A stretch of DNA of 64,000 nucleotides from Bacillus sp. es.034 (GTDB lineage: Bacteria; Bacillota; Bacilli; Bacillales; Bacillaceae_B): contig NZ_PDIY01000001.1 in the NCBI RefSeq assembly GCF_002563655.1, positions 4,450,427 through 4,514,426 on the forward strand, read 5' to 3'. Positions 46,523 to 56,105 of this stretch are shown here, in pieces; the stretch's first letter is position 1, and every line of letters starts with the position of its first letter. The translations under genes and the position numbers were made by a program. The notes under the pieces are model-generated. The model saw only the letters and a list, made by a program, of their open reading frames with translations. It had not been told where the DNA came from and made no database searches.

Positions 46523-48293
46523 CTTGATCACCCCTGGTTTTCGTCATCAATACAAGCTTCACAACGGTCCCGTCCCCGCTGGTGATTTCAAACTTTGAAT
46601 CCGGACCAAAATAAAGTCTGATGGAATCGGCCACATGACTTAATCCAATGCCTACGTATGAGTTGTCCCCAACAGACGACCTTTGCACCCGTTGTAACAT
46701 ATCCTGTTCAACACCCACTCCGTCATCCCTGATTTCGATTTGAATTCCTCCGAGGATATTCTTACCCGTGATCCACACTGTCCCTTCCGTTCCTGTTGGT
46801 ACGATTCCATGAAAGATTGAATTCTCCACGATCGGCTGCAGAAGCATCCTCGGAATCTCCCAATCTTCCACTCCCTCTTCAAAGTCCGTCACTAAATGGA
46901 ACTTCTGCTCATACCTGATTTGCAGGATGACCATGAATTGTTCAACCAATTCCACTTCTTCCTTTATGGATATAAAGGTCCCGGTCTTCCCCATATTCCC
47001 TTCAAGGAGTTTGGATAATGCAGTAAGGGCGGTGTTCGCTCTCTCCGTCTCTTTAAACTGGACGAGCCAGCGTATCGTACTCAATGTGTTAAAAAGGAAG
47101 TGAGGATTGATTCTGTGCTTGATGGCCCGAAGGACGGCTTCCTGCTTCTGATGCTGTTCTTCCTTCACTTGCTCTAGTAAATCTTCCACCCGATAGATCA
47201 TATGGTTGAATTCGGAGCTCATCATTCCGATTTCATCCTTCGAATCCACACTCGTACGCACCTTTAAGTTCCCCTCGCCGACAAGCTTCATTTGCTCCGT
47301 CAAGATCTTAACCGGATCGGTCACTTTCTTTGCGATGAAACTCCCGACGAGAATCGCCACTATTCCGAAAATGATGGATGCACCGATGATGATTTTTTGA
47401 ATCGAAATGATTTCGCCTGTGATTTCAAAAGTCGGTACCCTCCCGACGATCAACCAGCCGTTCCCGATCGGTTCCGTTACGCCATAATAAGGGATATCAT
47501 CCTCTTCGTATTCGAATTCCCGTTTATCAGAAAGGATATACTCCCGCATTTGCTTATTCTGAACGGGATTATTCAGATTCTCTAAATCGTTATCGATCAC
47601 CACTTCCGCTTGCTCATTCACAACAAAGAAGTGGCCGGTCTTCCCAAGCTTGATTTGGTTGATTTTATCCAATATCGCTTTTCCGTCCAGGCTGACCTGG
47701 ATATAGGCGATGTTCTCCATCGTATCAAAGTCTTTCAACACCCTGGTGATGGGCAGAATAAGATCGGTGTTTTCACCGGCTCCACTGAACCGGTCGTATT
47801 GAAGTCCACCCCACACCAGCTCTCCATCTCTTCGAACCGCTTCCTTGGCCCAATCCATTCCATCAATATTCACCTTTGAGAGCTTATAAGGGGAAAAGGT
47901 CCCGCTTCCCCAGCTCATCCCGTCTTCCTTCAATACATAAATGATCCTCACAAATGAACTTGTATATATATTTGAATTCAAATACGATGTCATATATTCT
48001 TGATTTTCTTCTGTGTCTGAGGAGCGATTGTCCAAGTCATCCTTCACGATCTCCTGTATTCTTTCATTACTATAGATGAGATCTGACATATCACTTCCAT
48101 TGGAGAAGATAAAGGACAGGGATTCCGCTGCCTGTCTCGCAATCTGCCTTGACGATTCCCTTACATTTTCTTTTACGACATCCGAGGCGGAATGGTAGAA
48201 GAACACACTATTAAAGACCGTAGGGATTAAACAAACGACTAATATGGTGAGAATGACCTTGGCAGCCAGCCGTTTCTTTAGAAGCTGTATCAT
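46515..48293 (-). CDS. Sensor histidine kinase (YesM-like)
   Basis: A 592-residue membrane kinase. A transmembrane helix at about 12-34 is followed by an outer sensor domain (about 35-285, Cache-like), then a second helix near 290-312 (IIIGASIIFGIVAILVGSF), a HAMP region (about 312-365), the His-kinase core with INPHFLFNTL (His at about 390), and an ATPase domain ending with GIGLSHVADSIRLYFG. This is the YesM/LytS class that pairs with AraC-type regulators. It overlaps the regulator gene and follows the small GH66 gene by about 70 bases. Ligand is probably an isomalto-oligosaccharide, by context. Confidence 0.9.
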   Translation of the reverse strand: MIQLLKKRLAAKVILTILVVCLIPTVFNSVFFYHSASDVVKENVRESSRQIARQAAESLSFIFSNGSDMSDLIYSNERIQEIVKDDLDNRSSDTEENQEYMTSYLNSNIYTSSFVRIIYVLKEDGMSWGSGTFSPYKLSKVNIDGMDWAKEAVRRDGELVWGGLQYDRFSGAGENTDLILPITRVLKDFDTMENIAYIQVSLDGKAILDKINQIKLGKTGHFFVVNEQAEVVIDNDLENLNNPVQNKQMREYILSDKREFEYEEDDIPYYGVTEPIGNGWLIVGRVPTFEITGEIISIQKIIIGASIIFGIVAILVGSFIAKKVTDPVKILTEQMKLVGEGNLKVRTSVDSKDEIGMMSSEFNHMIYRVEDLLEQVKEEQHQKQEAVLRAIKHRINPHFLFNTLSTIRWLVQFKETERANTALTALSKLLEGNMGKTGTFISIKEEVELVEQFMVILQIRYEQKFHLVTDFEEGVEDWEIPRMLLQPIVENSIFHGIVPTGTEGTVWITGKNILGGIQIEIRDDGVGVEQDMLQRVQRSSVGDNSYVGIGLSHVADSIRLYFGPDSKFEITSGDGTVVKLVLMTKTRGDQDV

Positions 48294-48362
48294 CTGCTAA
48301 TCCCTCTTTCCGTTATTCTTGTTATCTATCATATCTCTCCTTCCCAGTAGGAGCAATAGGTC

Positions 48363-50150
48363 CTATTTATAGTCGATCACGACCAGATCCCAATACTTGA
48401 GGGATGGGACGGTGAACGTAATCGAGTCCCCTTTTTGCTTGAAGTCAATCTCCAGAGGGGAACCTTGATAGGCATCAGGTGTTGCCACCCAGATCTTATC
48501 TGCCTTACCCCCGGCCTTCACTTCCACTTCGATATCCTTTTCTTCCTCAGGCTCAGGCTGTACTCCTTCATTATCCCGCCATTCCAGCGAGGAAGCATCA
48601 GTGAAATTGATCAGATGAATAAGCTCTTTATCCTCTTTCTTTTTGGCAAATGACCAGATGGAACCGAGCTTTGGCTGATCGGAGACGGTAAGATCCCCTT
48701 CTATCTTCACTTCTTTTTCCGCTTCCTCACCGCCATCACGTAGAAGATTCTGATAGGCTACCTGGAAGTCATAGTATCTTGTCAATTCGGTGTTCAGTTC
48801 ATCACTCATGCTTAATTTCTTGTGAGGGAAATACTCTTTCGAAAGCATATTTTCGCCAAGTTCCAGGTGTGAACCTCCAGAAGCGAAAATGACCGCATTC
48901 GTCATCAAAACACCAGGCGTATTGAATTCTCCCATGGAGTCAGATAAATCATAGTTCATGTAGGCAGCCAGGACCGTATTCAGCTTGCCTTTGCTGTACT
49001 TACTATTCTGATCAATGACGCCTTTAAGACTCGAATACGTATTATGACCATCCCAAAGCTCCGAATAGAGGAAGTCCACCGGTGCCTGGGAAGCGATATA
49101 TCCTTGTGCATACTGCGAAACGGCATTCATGACCAGGTCGACACCCAGTTCCTGTTTCGCTTCATTCAAGAATGGAACATACGTAGTCGAAAGGTCTACC
49201 GTCTTCCCGTCACCATTCCAAAGTACGCCACGGTCACCAAGCTGATCGACGTGCCATCCGTCAAAATCCAGATGATTAAACACTTGTTTTTCTTCATTTA
49301 GAATGAAGTCCTGCCATCCTTTATTGGAAGGATCCATCAGGTAAATATCACTCGCCCAATTATCAGGTAGGGGATGGTGATCCTGCTCTTCCGCATCCGG
49401 ATCCTTGAATAGGCCCCATTCCTTCTTCACTCCCTCATCTTCAGCACCTTCATAGCTGCCGAACAGGAGATTATAATTCATCGCCTTCATATTTTTTTCA
49501 TGAGCAAGGGAAATGTAGCGTTCGATTGTATCCCGTGATACTTCCCTGTTGGCGATATCCGGCCAGGTTGAGGCAAGCTTACCATCTTCCATCTTGAGAG
49601 GTTTCTCATGTTTATACTGCCAGTCGTAAAATTGCAGCCCATTGATATGGAATCGATTTAATTGGTTGATCACATCTTCCTGCAGATCTGCTTCCATGTC
49701 GTAAAAATCGGCAAGATACCCGTATCTCGGAAATTTGGCCCAATCGGAGGATACATCAACACCTATGTTCTGGTGATCAATGACCTCATCTCCTTGTTTT
49801 ACATACACTTCCACCATATACCCCTTAAAATCATCTTCTTCCGGTTTCCAAGACCACGATATCTCTTCGTCTTTCAGATTGATTTCTTCCTCTTTCACTG
49901 TTTCTGCCAAGTGTTTATACTGAACCAGTATTTTTCCTTCTTTTACTTTTTCCTTCAATGATAATGAAAGCTTCACGGATTCCCCCGGTTCATAGGCGGC
50001 TTGATCCGTGCTCAGTTCATCCACCCATTTCCCTTGTTGAATCGTCTCCGCTTGAAAGACAGGTTCAGAACTTGAATTCACACAACCTAAGAGCATCACT
50101 GCTGTAAGTGACATGCTTGCCAGAACGGCCAGGCTTTTCTTTTTCCCCAT
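48363..50150 (-). CDS. GH66 dextranase-like lipoprotein
   Basis: A 595-residue cell-surface enzyme. The lipobox MLLGC at about residue 22 gives a lipid anchor. An Ig-like domain (about 40-140) is followed by the GH66 barrel. The likely nucleophile Asp is in GWHVDQLGD (about 299) and the acid/base Glu in FLYSELWDGHN (about 361). The barrel is uninterrupted, unlike the large GH66 enzyme in the second operon: YMNYDLSDSMGEF leads directly to NAVIFASGGSHLELGENML. It follows the permeases in the same operon and would trim dextran fragments at the membrane before uptake. GTG at 50159 is in frame, but ATG 50150 has the better-spaced AGGGTGA. Confidence 0.88.
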   Translation of the reverse strand: MGKKKSLAVLASMSLTAVMLLGCVNSSSEPVFQAETIQQGKWVDELSTDQAAYEPGESVKLSLSLKEKVKEGKILVQYKHLAETVKEEEINLKDEEISWSWKPEEDDFKGYMVEVYVKQGDEVIDHQNIGVDVSSDWAKFPRYGYLADFYDMEADLQEDVINQLNRFHINGLQFYDWQYKHEKPLKMEDGKLASTWPDIANREVSRDTIERYISLAHEKNMKAMNYNLLFGSYEGAEDEGVKKEWGLFKDPDAEEQDHHPLPDNWASDIYLMDPSNKGWQDFILNEEKQVFNHLDFDGWHVDQLGDRGVLWNGDGKTVDLSTTYVPFLNEAKQELGVDLVMNAVSQYAQGYIASQAPVDFLYSELWDGHNTYSSLKGVIDQNSKYSKGKLNTVLAAYMNYDLSDSMGEFNTPGVLMTNAVIFASGGSHLELGENMLSKEYFPHKKLSMSDELNTELTRYYDFQVAYQNLLRDGGEEAEKEVKIEGDLTVSDQPKLGSIWSFAKKKEDKELIHLINFTDASSLEWRDNEGVQPEPEEEKDIEVEVKAGGKADKIWVATPDAYQGSPLEIDFKQKGDSITFTVPSLKYWDLVVIDYK

Positions 50151-50177
50151 TACTCTCACCCTATTCTTCTATATGAG

Positions 50178-51011
50178 TTATCCTTTGACCGCTCCTTCTG
50201 AATGTCCGCTCTGTACAAACTTCTTCTGGAAGATGATATAGATGATGATCACCGGCAGAATCGCAATCAAGGAAGCACCAAATATCCAAGACCAGTTACT
50301 CGCATATTTACCCTGGAACATCATTAGCGCGATCGGCAAGGTTCTCATCGCTTCATCCTTGATGATCGTCAACGCAACGAAATATTCATCCCATGTCCCC
50401 GAGAATGAGAAAATGGCCATTGTACCGAGGGCAGGCTTCGAAAGAGGCAGATAGATCCTTCTGAAAATGGTCCAGTTCCCTCCTCCATCCATCAAAATGG
50501 ATTCTTCCAATTCCTTCGGTACGGTCTCAAAGAACCCTCTCAGGAAGAAAGTAGAACCGACCACACCACCGCCAATATAAAGTAACCACAAGCCCCAGTA
50601 AGTGTTCACAAGTCCAAGGTTCTTAATGACGGTAAATTGAGGAACGATGGCAAGCACAAGTGGAATCATCATCGTGAATAAAAAGATCCTGAATAACAGT
50701 TCCTTACCTGGAAACGTAAACCGGACAAAGGCATAAGCCGTCAACGCTCCAAGGAAAACACTTCCCACCGTGGCGACACCTGCTACCAGCAAGCTGTTTA
50801 AGAAATAACGAAAGAAGTTATTCTTGTTCCAGACAATTTCATAGTTTTCAAAATTGGGGACTGCCGTGAACACTTCCTGCGGCTTTGGAAGTGAGTAAGC
50901 CCCGTTAATGAATGTCGTCATCACCATATAGATAAAAGGTGTAATAAAGACGATGACCCCTAATATGAGAAACAAATAAACAATCAATTTACTAAAAAAG
51001 TTCCCATTCAT
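50178..51011 (-). CDS. Sugar ABC transporter permease (MalG type)
   Basis: A 277-residue inner-membrane permease with six hydrophobic segments. The first is LIVYLFLILGVIVFITPFIY. The conserved ABC-permease EAA loop is near residue 190 (ESILMDGGGNWTIFRRIYLP then SKPALGT). It pairs with the MalF-type permease upstream and the binding protein at 52068-53345 for import of oligosaccharides. No ATPase gene is found in the locus, so a shared MsmX-like ATPase is presumed. Confidence 0.9.
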   Translation of the reverse strand: MNGNFFSKLIVYLFLILGVIVFITPFIYMVMTTFINGAYSLPKPQEVFTAVPNFENYEIVWNKNNFFRYFLNSLLVAGVATVGSVFLGALTAYAFVRFTFPGKELLFRIFLFTMMIPLVLAIVPQFTVIKNLGLVNTYWGLWLLYIGGGVVGSTFFLRGFFETVPKELEESILMDGGGNWTIFRRIYLPLSKPALGTMAIFSFSGTWDEYFVALTIIKDEAMRTLPIALMMFQGKYASNWSWIFGASLIAILPVIIIYIIFQKKFVQSGHSEGAVKG

Positions 51012-51032
51012 ACGTTTACCCTCCTCTTCTAT

Positions 51033-51992
51033 CTACATGAATTTCTGATTGCTCAATTTCTTCTGCTGCGTGAATGTAATCAGGAAGATCGTCAGGCCCA
51101 TCATCACACCCAGCGCTGAAGAATACCCGAAGTTAAAGTTACTGAATGCCTGTTTGTAAATCATGCTCTGGAGCACTTCTGTCTGCCCCATCGGTCCGCC
51201 GTTCGTGATGAAATACACCTGTGGGAAGAAGTTAAAGGCACCCATGATTAAATTAATGATGACAAATGCCGTAATCGGACGCAGCATCGGTATCGTGACA
51301 AACTTGAAAGCCTTTATTCCGCTTGCCCCGTCGATTGCTGCCGCTTCATAAAGATTCTTCGGAATCCCCTGAAGGGCCGCTAAATAGATGACCACTGTCC
51401 ACCCCACCGTTTTCCAAATGTGGAACAGCCAGATGACGATCATCGCCGTCCACTGGTTCTGTAGCCAGCTGATCGGCTTATCCACGATCCCCAGATGGAC
51501 GAGGACAAAGTTGATCAACCCATTATCACCATCTGCAAACAGATAACGAAAAAGGAATGCAACGACAATCCAAGACGTAATAATCGGAAGATAATACAAC
51601 GTCCTGAACGTAATCTTGTACTTAACAAATTGAATATTGATCAACACAGCAAAAAACAGTCCTAAAAACCAGTTGATCGGTACCGTCACGACTGTATTGA
51701 GAAATGTATTCCTGACGGCGTACGCAAAAGCCGGGTCCGAAAAAGCCTTTTTATAATTCTCTAAACCGACAAAAGGACTTTCCGCACCGGGGATGATGTT
51801 ATAATCCTGGAAGCTCATCACAATCCCCTTAATGAGGGGATAAATGACAAATATAGTGGCCCCGGCAAGCCCGATTAGAAGAAAAGGGGATACTGCCAGC
51901 CATTGCCTTGCCCCTTTTTTGAACCTCTGGGAAAATGGTTTTTTTTCAGAAAGAATAATATCACTGTGATTATTATTTAGATTCGGGTCCAT
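51033..51992 (-). CDS. Sugar ABC transporter permease (MalF type)
   Basis: A 319-residue permease. After about 30 polar residues come six membrane helices, starting with WLAVSPFLLIGLAGATIFVI. The EAA motif is YEAAAIDGASGIKAFKFVTI near residue 226. An earlier in-frame ATG (52040) exists, but AGGAGGGATCAAG directly precedes ATG 51992, so I start there. The gene lies between the binding protein and the MalG-type permease, with gaps of about 75 and 20 bases, forming the usual transporter order. Confidence 0.9.
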   Translation of the reverse strand: MDPNLNNNHSDIILSEKKPFSQRFKKGARQWLAVSPFLLIGLAGATIFVIYPLIKGIVMSFQDYNIIPGAESPFVGLENYKKAFSDPAFAYAVRNTFLNTVVTVPINWFLGLFFAVLINIQFVKYKITFRTLYYLPIITSWIVVAFLFRYLFADGDNGLINFVLVHLGIVDKPISWLQNQWTAMIVIWLFHIWKTVGWTVVIYLAALQGIPKNLYEAAAIDGASGIKAFKFVTIPMLRPITAFVIINLIMGAFNFFPQVYFITNGGPMGQTEVLQSMIYKQAFSNFNFGYSSALGVMMGLTIFLITFTQQKKLSNQKFM

Positions 51993-52067
51993 CTTGATCC
52001 CTCCTTGTATCCATATGAATGAAAGAAGATACTGCACCAAATCGGTGAGTACCTTCTCTTGTCAACA

Positions 52068-53345
52068 TTACTGTTGTAGAATGGCATCCGCTTTCTTCGC
52101 TGCATCATCCATTGCTTCTTTCGGTTTCATCTTCCCGCGCATCACTTTCTCAAAGTTCAAGTTGATGACCTCTTCAATTTCCGACCACTCAGCAATCGGA
52201 GTACGCGGCAGCGCTGTTTCCAGCTGCTTTACATATTTCTCGACAATTGGATTCTCAATCACTTTTGGATCATTCGCAGCGTTCTTATTCGTCGGAATCA
52301 ATCCTGCTTCAGCCATCAATTTCTGCGGCTCTTCTGTCAACATCCATTTCGCAAACGTCCATGCTTCCTCAGGGTGTTCGGAACCTGCAAATGTGACAAG
52401 GTTCTCACCGCCGATAACAGAACGGCTTCCACCCGGACCTTCAGGAATCAAACCGCTGACCGTTTGTTCTTCCGGATTGAACTTGCTCCCTTCTTCATTC
52501 CCAAGAATGCTGTAGAACCAAGGGCCGTCATCAATCATCAGATATTGACCTGCTTTCATTCCGTCCCATGCGCCAGGTTCACCGCCAAGAATGGTGGGAG
52601 AAAGCAGCTTATTCTTCTGCCATGAAGCCATTTCTTCAACCGCAGCAACGCTTTCCTTACTATTTAGGTAGCCATCGAACTTTGTATAATCATCATTCGT
52701 CAACTTACCTCCGAGACTCCAGAAATATGGAAGGAATCCCCACGTATTGCTTCCGCCGATGCCGATTCCACCTTTAGCGCCGGCATCCACTGCCTTCTTC
52801 GCTGCATCTTTCAACTCATCCATCGTCTTAGGCGCTTCCGTGTATCCAGCTTTTTCAAGCAAGCCTTTATTATAAATGGCTATTTTCGTATTCGTATTCA
52901 CCGGTACTCCATAATACTTCCCATCAAAAATGTTCGTTGCCATCGGAGCTTCAAAGACACTGTTCTTAACATCCTCGAACCCATCCATCCCACTAACTTC
53001 TTGAAGGGCACCCATCTTGGCAAACTCAGAAACCCACACAATATCCATACGCATCAAATCAGGTGCTTCCCCACCGGAAACCCCGGCGATCACCTGCTGT
53101 TTCAATCCTTCATAAGGCATCCTCGTAAGCTTCAACTCAATATCAGGATGTTCTTTTTCAAACAATGGTTTGATCTTCTCATTAAGAATGACTTCTTCCT
53201 GATCACTATACGTATGCCAATAATCCAACACAACCTTATCGCCACTACTCTTAGATCCAGTCTCACTCGATCCCCCGCTGCAGCCCCCGGCAAATAACAT
53301 CGTGGATATCGCTGCACCTGTCATAAACTTCTTCCAAGCCTTCAT
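52068..53345 (-). CDS. Sugar-binding lipoprotein of the ABC transporter
   Basis: A 425-residue family 1 solute-binding protein. The signal peptide ends in lipobox LFAGGC (Cys22), followed by a Gly/Ser-rich linker. The mature protein shows LDYWHTYSDQEEVILNEK, APDLMRMDIVWVSEF and YYGVPVNTNTKIAIYNK. It is the first gene of the dextran transport operon and is related to the second binding protein at 43707-44969. An upstream in-frame start at 53384 would add 13 residues before the signal peptide. GGAGGGG before ATG 53345 supports the later start. Tandem cre-like sites lie just upstream. Confidence 0.9.
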   Translation of the reverse strand: MKAWKKFMTGAAISTMLFAGGCSGGSSETGSKSSGDKVVLDYWHTYSDQEEVILNEKIKPLFEKEHPDIELKLTRMPYEGLKQQVIAGVSGGEAPDLMRMDIVWVSEFAKMGALQEVSGMDGFEDVKNSVFEAPMATNIFDGKYYGVPVNTNTKIAIYNKGLLEKAGYTEAPKTMDELKDAAKKAVDAGAKGGIGIGGSNTWGFLPYFWSLGGKLTNDDYTKFDGYLNSKESVAAVEEMASWQKNKLLSPTILGGEPGAWDGMKAGQYLMIDDGPWFYSILGNEEGSKFNPEEQTVSGLIPEGPGGSRSVIGGENLVTFAGSEHPEEAWTFAKWMLTEEPQKLMAEAGLIPTNKNAANDPKVIENPIVEKYVKQLETALPRTPIAEWSEIEEVINLNFEKVMRGKMKPKEAMDDAAKKADAILQQ

Positions 53346-53383
53346 ATCCTTAACCCCTCCCTTTTCTATACCTCCATTTTCCA

Positions 53384-53413
53384 TGAAAGCGCTTTACTAT
53401 AAAACCGCTTACA
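53384..53413 (-). promoter_or_regulatory. Two cre-like sites upstream of the dextran ABC operon
   Basis: GTAAAGCGCTTTCA (read on the minus strand, 53397-53384) and TGTAAGCGGTTTTA (53413-53400) lie side by side and each resembles the CcpA operator. They sit 40-70 bases before the first gene, over the probable promoter, so glucose repression is expected. Confidence 0.65.
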
Positions 53414-53472
53414 TTCTTGTGATGGTGTTATATATTTGATTGTTTTTGGTGGTAGTTATGATGTGGAATTGA

Positions 53473-53517
53473 AAAAAGTGTCATATTTCTCTGTTTTAGA
53501 GAGATATGACACTTTTT
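53473..53517. terminator. Strong symmetrical hairpin, orphan terminator
   Basis: AAAAAGTGTCATAT (53473-53486) pairs with ATATGACACTTTTT (53504-53517), and an inner TCTCT/AGAGA extends the stem around a TTTT-containing loop. A- and T-runs flank it. No gene now ends next to it on either strand; it may have served a gene displaced or lost on the IS91-like side. Confidence 0.7.
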
Positions 53518-53528
53518 AGGGGAAGCAT

Positions 53529-53574
53529 GGGGACGGTTCTGTTGCTTCTCTTATAATAGAAAAAGGAAGCACGA
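53529..53574 (+). repeat. Left part of a palindromic REP-like repeat split by the IS91-like element
   Basis: The left arm GGGGACGGTTCTGTTGCTTC (53529-53548) and the start of the right arm GGAAGCACGA (53565-53574) lie before the element. The rest of the right arm (GAACCGTCCCC) lies after it at 56135-56145. Joined, the right arm becomes the near-perfect complement of the left arm. From memory, similar GGGGACGGTTCT repeats are dispersed in many Bacillaceae genomes. Confidence 0.75.
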
Positions 53575-53834
53575 GAAGAACGAAATCGCTATCGCGATGG
53601 CTTAAAAGATTCCTTCCAACTAAAAAAAGGCAAAAAAAATGAAAAAGTATGTTCTTTTGTGGTATTGTTTAATCGCCAAACCAAACAATCCTTAGAAAGA
53701 AAATACTTTTTCATATGCCTATTATATCATCGAATTCCTCATATTTGTATACCCTTATTCTTATTACCAGAAATCGCCCACCTCCATAGAGTAGATGAAT
53801 GTCCATTTATCTATTATTCTAGGAGGCTATTTAC

Positions 53835-54707
53835 GTGGATTATCAGCAGAAAATTGAACTTTACTTCGAACTTAAAGGAACACCGGAATCCTCGAGGGAG
53901 TCCTATAGGCGGAGAATGAAGGCGTTTGTTTCGTTTATGGAAAAGCAAAATAAAAAAATCTCTGACACAACAGAAGAGGATATTCAACAATACATCCTTT
54001 TTCTGAAACAAGTGAAAGGACTCACCCCGGGGACGATTAACAACTACATTTCTTCGATTAAATTCTTCTACACTTACGTGTTAGAAAAGGAATGGAACCC
54101 AAACAAACTTCCCAGGATGAAAAGAATCAAAAAGTTCCCTGTCGTTCCACCTAGGGAAGATGTCCTTAGACTTATCAACTCCTGTCGAAACATTAAGCAT
54201 AAGGCCATTTTCTATTTAATCTATAGTAGTGGGCTTCGCGTAAGCGAAGTCGCCCAACTGAAGATCAAGGATATATGTAGTAAATCCATGAGTATCCGGG
54301 TTGACGATGCCAAGCATAATACGAACCGATATACCATCCTATCAGAATCAGCACTTATCGTGCTTCGAGAGTATTTCAAAGCTTCTTTCAAAGGGAGACC
54401 CTTCAAACCGGACGATTGGTTATTCCCTAGTAGTAAAAATTCCTCGGGACACATTCATATTAAAACAATTAAAAACACCATCATTAAACAGCGGGATAAG
54501 ATAGAGTTGGACACTACTATTTCGTCTCATACGTTAAGACACTGTTTTTCGACTCATTCTTTGGAAGATGGGGTTGACCCTGTATACATTCAACAGATGC
54601 TTGGTCATAAAAACCTTAATACGACACTTGCTTATTTACACATGACCTCAAAAAGTTTGATGGGCGTTAAAAGTCCTTTAGATAATCTGGGAAAAGACCA
54701 ACGATGA
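53835..54707 (+). CDS. Tyrosine recombinase of the IS91-like element
   Basis: A 290-residue site-specific integrase. The N-terminal SAM-like DNA-binding domain (about 1-85) is followed by a catalytic domain with the first Arg in YSSGLRVSEVAQL (near 138), the His-x-x-Arg motif in SSHTLRHCFSTHS (near 235), the later His in MLGHKNLNTTLAYLH (near 258) and the nucleophile Tyr in the same segment (near 267). The GTG start has AGGAGG eight bases upstream. Several IS91-like elements carry such a recombinase upstream of the transposase, and its stop overlaps the transposase ATG. Confidence 0.9.
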   Translation: MDYQQKIELYFELKGTPESSRESYRRRMKAFVSFMEKQNKKISDTTEEDIQQYILFLKQVKGLTPGTINNYISSIKFFYTYVLEKEWNPNKLPRMKRIKKFPVVPPREDVLRLINSCRNIKHKAIFYLIYSSGLRVSEVAQLKIKDICSKSMSIRVDDAKHNTNRYTILSESALIVLREYFKASFKGRPFKPDDWLFPSSKNSSGHIHIKTIKNTIIKQRDKIELDTTISSHTLRHCFSTHSLEDGVDPVYIQQMLGHKNLNTTLAYLHMTSKSLMGVKSPLDNLGKDQR

Positions 54708-55834
54708 GTACGGTTCAAGAACTGTTTCATACCTTCTATCCGACTTACAAAGAAACATATAAACTCTCTATGGAACAAGCAAAGGCAGCCACAAACATGA
54801 TGAACTGCCGGACCGCCGCCATGGGTGGACATTCTTACGAATGTGAGTCCTGTAGTCATTCCTTAGTACGGTATAATTCCTGCCGAAATCGGCATTGTAC
54901 CCTATGCCAGGGAGTAAATAAGGATATTTGGGTCGATCAACGAAAAAAAGATATTCTCGATGCCCCTTATTTTCATGTCGTGTTTACGATGCCGGAACAG
55001 CTACATATGTTGATCTACCATAATCAGAAACTCCTTTATGATTTAATGTACAAAGCTGTCGCCGAAACGCTAACCGAACTGGCAGGTGATAAAAAGTACT
55101 TGGGAGCACAGATTGGGTTTTTCTCTGTTTTACACACCTGGGGGCAAAACCTTCATTATCACCCTCACATCCATACCGTTGTATTGGCCGGTGGACTAAA
55201 TGATCGAAATCAGTGGCGCCGTTCAAGTGAGAAATTCTTTATTCCAGTGAAGGTACTGTCTAAAAAGTTTCGGGGAAAGTATCTCTATTACCTGAAACAA
55301 TACTATCAACAGAAACAATTGAGATTCTTTAACGAGTCCAAGAAGTATCAAGATGCGAAGTCTTTTCAAGCATTGATCGATGAGTGTTACCAAAAAGATT
55401 GGTATAGCTATATGAAAAGGACCTTCTCAGGACCTATCGCCGTCATGGAGTACCTTGGTCGTTACACTCATCGAATTGCCATTTCTAATAATCGTATTGT
55501 CTCAGCCAACGATCAATCGGTCACGATTCAAGTGAAGGATTATAAACGTAACAATCAAAAAAAGACCGTAACCCTGAAGGGTGTAGAATTTCTCCGTCGC
55601 TTTCTCATGCATATTCTACCGAAGGGATTTGTGAAGATTAGACACTATGGCCTCTTGGCTAACCGGAATAAAAAGACCAAGCTGAAACTCTGTCGAAAGC
55701 TAACGAAGAGCCCTACGTATAAACCATTATTTGAAGGATTAAGCAAGATTGAAATTCTTTCTATTCTTATCAAAAAGGATGTTTCCCTCTGTCCTTCCTG
55801 TAAAAAAGCACATTTAACAGAGGCTATACCATGA
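54704..55834 (+). CDS. IS91-family transposase
   Basis: A 376-residue rolling-circle transposase. The N-terminal zinc-binding part has CESCSHSLVRYNSCRNRHC and then CTLCQG. The HUH-type pair of metal-binding His residues is in NLHYHPHIHTVVLAGG (near 152-158), and the Tyr region is near 245 (YLGRYTHRIAISNNRIV), the Y2-transposase pattern. The C-terminal CPSCKK is another possible zinc knuckle. Length and order match IS801/IS91 transposases. The start ATG overlaps the recombinase stop (ATGA), so translation is coupled. It seems intact. Confidence 0.9.
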   Translation: MSTVQELFHTFYPTYKETYKLSMEQAKAATNMMNCRTAAMGGHSYECESCSHSLVRYNSCRNRHCTLCQGVNKDIWVDQRKKDILDAPYFHVVFTMPEQLHMLIYHNQKLLYDLMYKAVAETLTELAGDKKYLGAQIGFFSVLHTWGQNLHYHPHIHTVVLAGGLNDRNQWRRSSEKFFIPVKVLSKKFRGKYLYYLKQYYQQKQLRFFNESKKYQDAKSFQALIDECYQKDWYSYMKRTFSGPIAVMEYLGRYTHRIAISNNRIVSANDQSVTIQVKDYKRNNQKKTVTLKGVEFLRRFLMHILPKGFVKIRHYGLLANRNKKTKLKLCRKLTKSPTYKPLFEGLSKIEILSILIKKDVSLCPSCKKAHLTEAIP

Positions 55835-56063
55835 TTGTAAACAACCGAATATCTTCTTTGAAAAGCCTCTTAAGTGGGGAGGGGGAACCTATACTCTTCA
55901 CAGTCCCGGAAGGGATTTAGTTTACTCTTTCCCCGGAAAAACATCAAAAAACAGGAAGATTTCGTTACCGATCAGCCGATTGAAATTCCATAGCTGGGGA
56001 CCGCGACTTCCTTCTTCCTGGCAATCAAAAATTTTGCGTGCGTTCTTATTACAAATATAAAGT

Positions 56064-56105
56064 GAAAAGATCCAACTAGATTATTACCCTAGTTGGATCT
56101 TTTTG
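56064..56105 (+). terminator. Strong hairpin at the right end of the IS91-like element
   Basis: AAAAGATCCAACTA pairs with TAGTTGGATCTTTT, followed by a T-run. It can act as a terminator for the transposase, and its place about 30 bases from the GAAC end also fits the hairpin near the replication origin end of IS91-type elements. Confidence 0.7.

Noticed and set aside
53571..53720. Plus-strand open stretch reading RNRYRDGLKDSFQ as a gene fragment
   Set aside because: It starts within the presumed left end of the IS91-like element, has no start site or recognised family, and ends in sequence with no domain.
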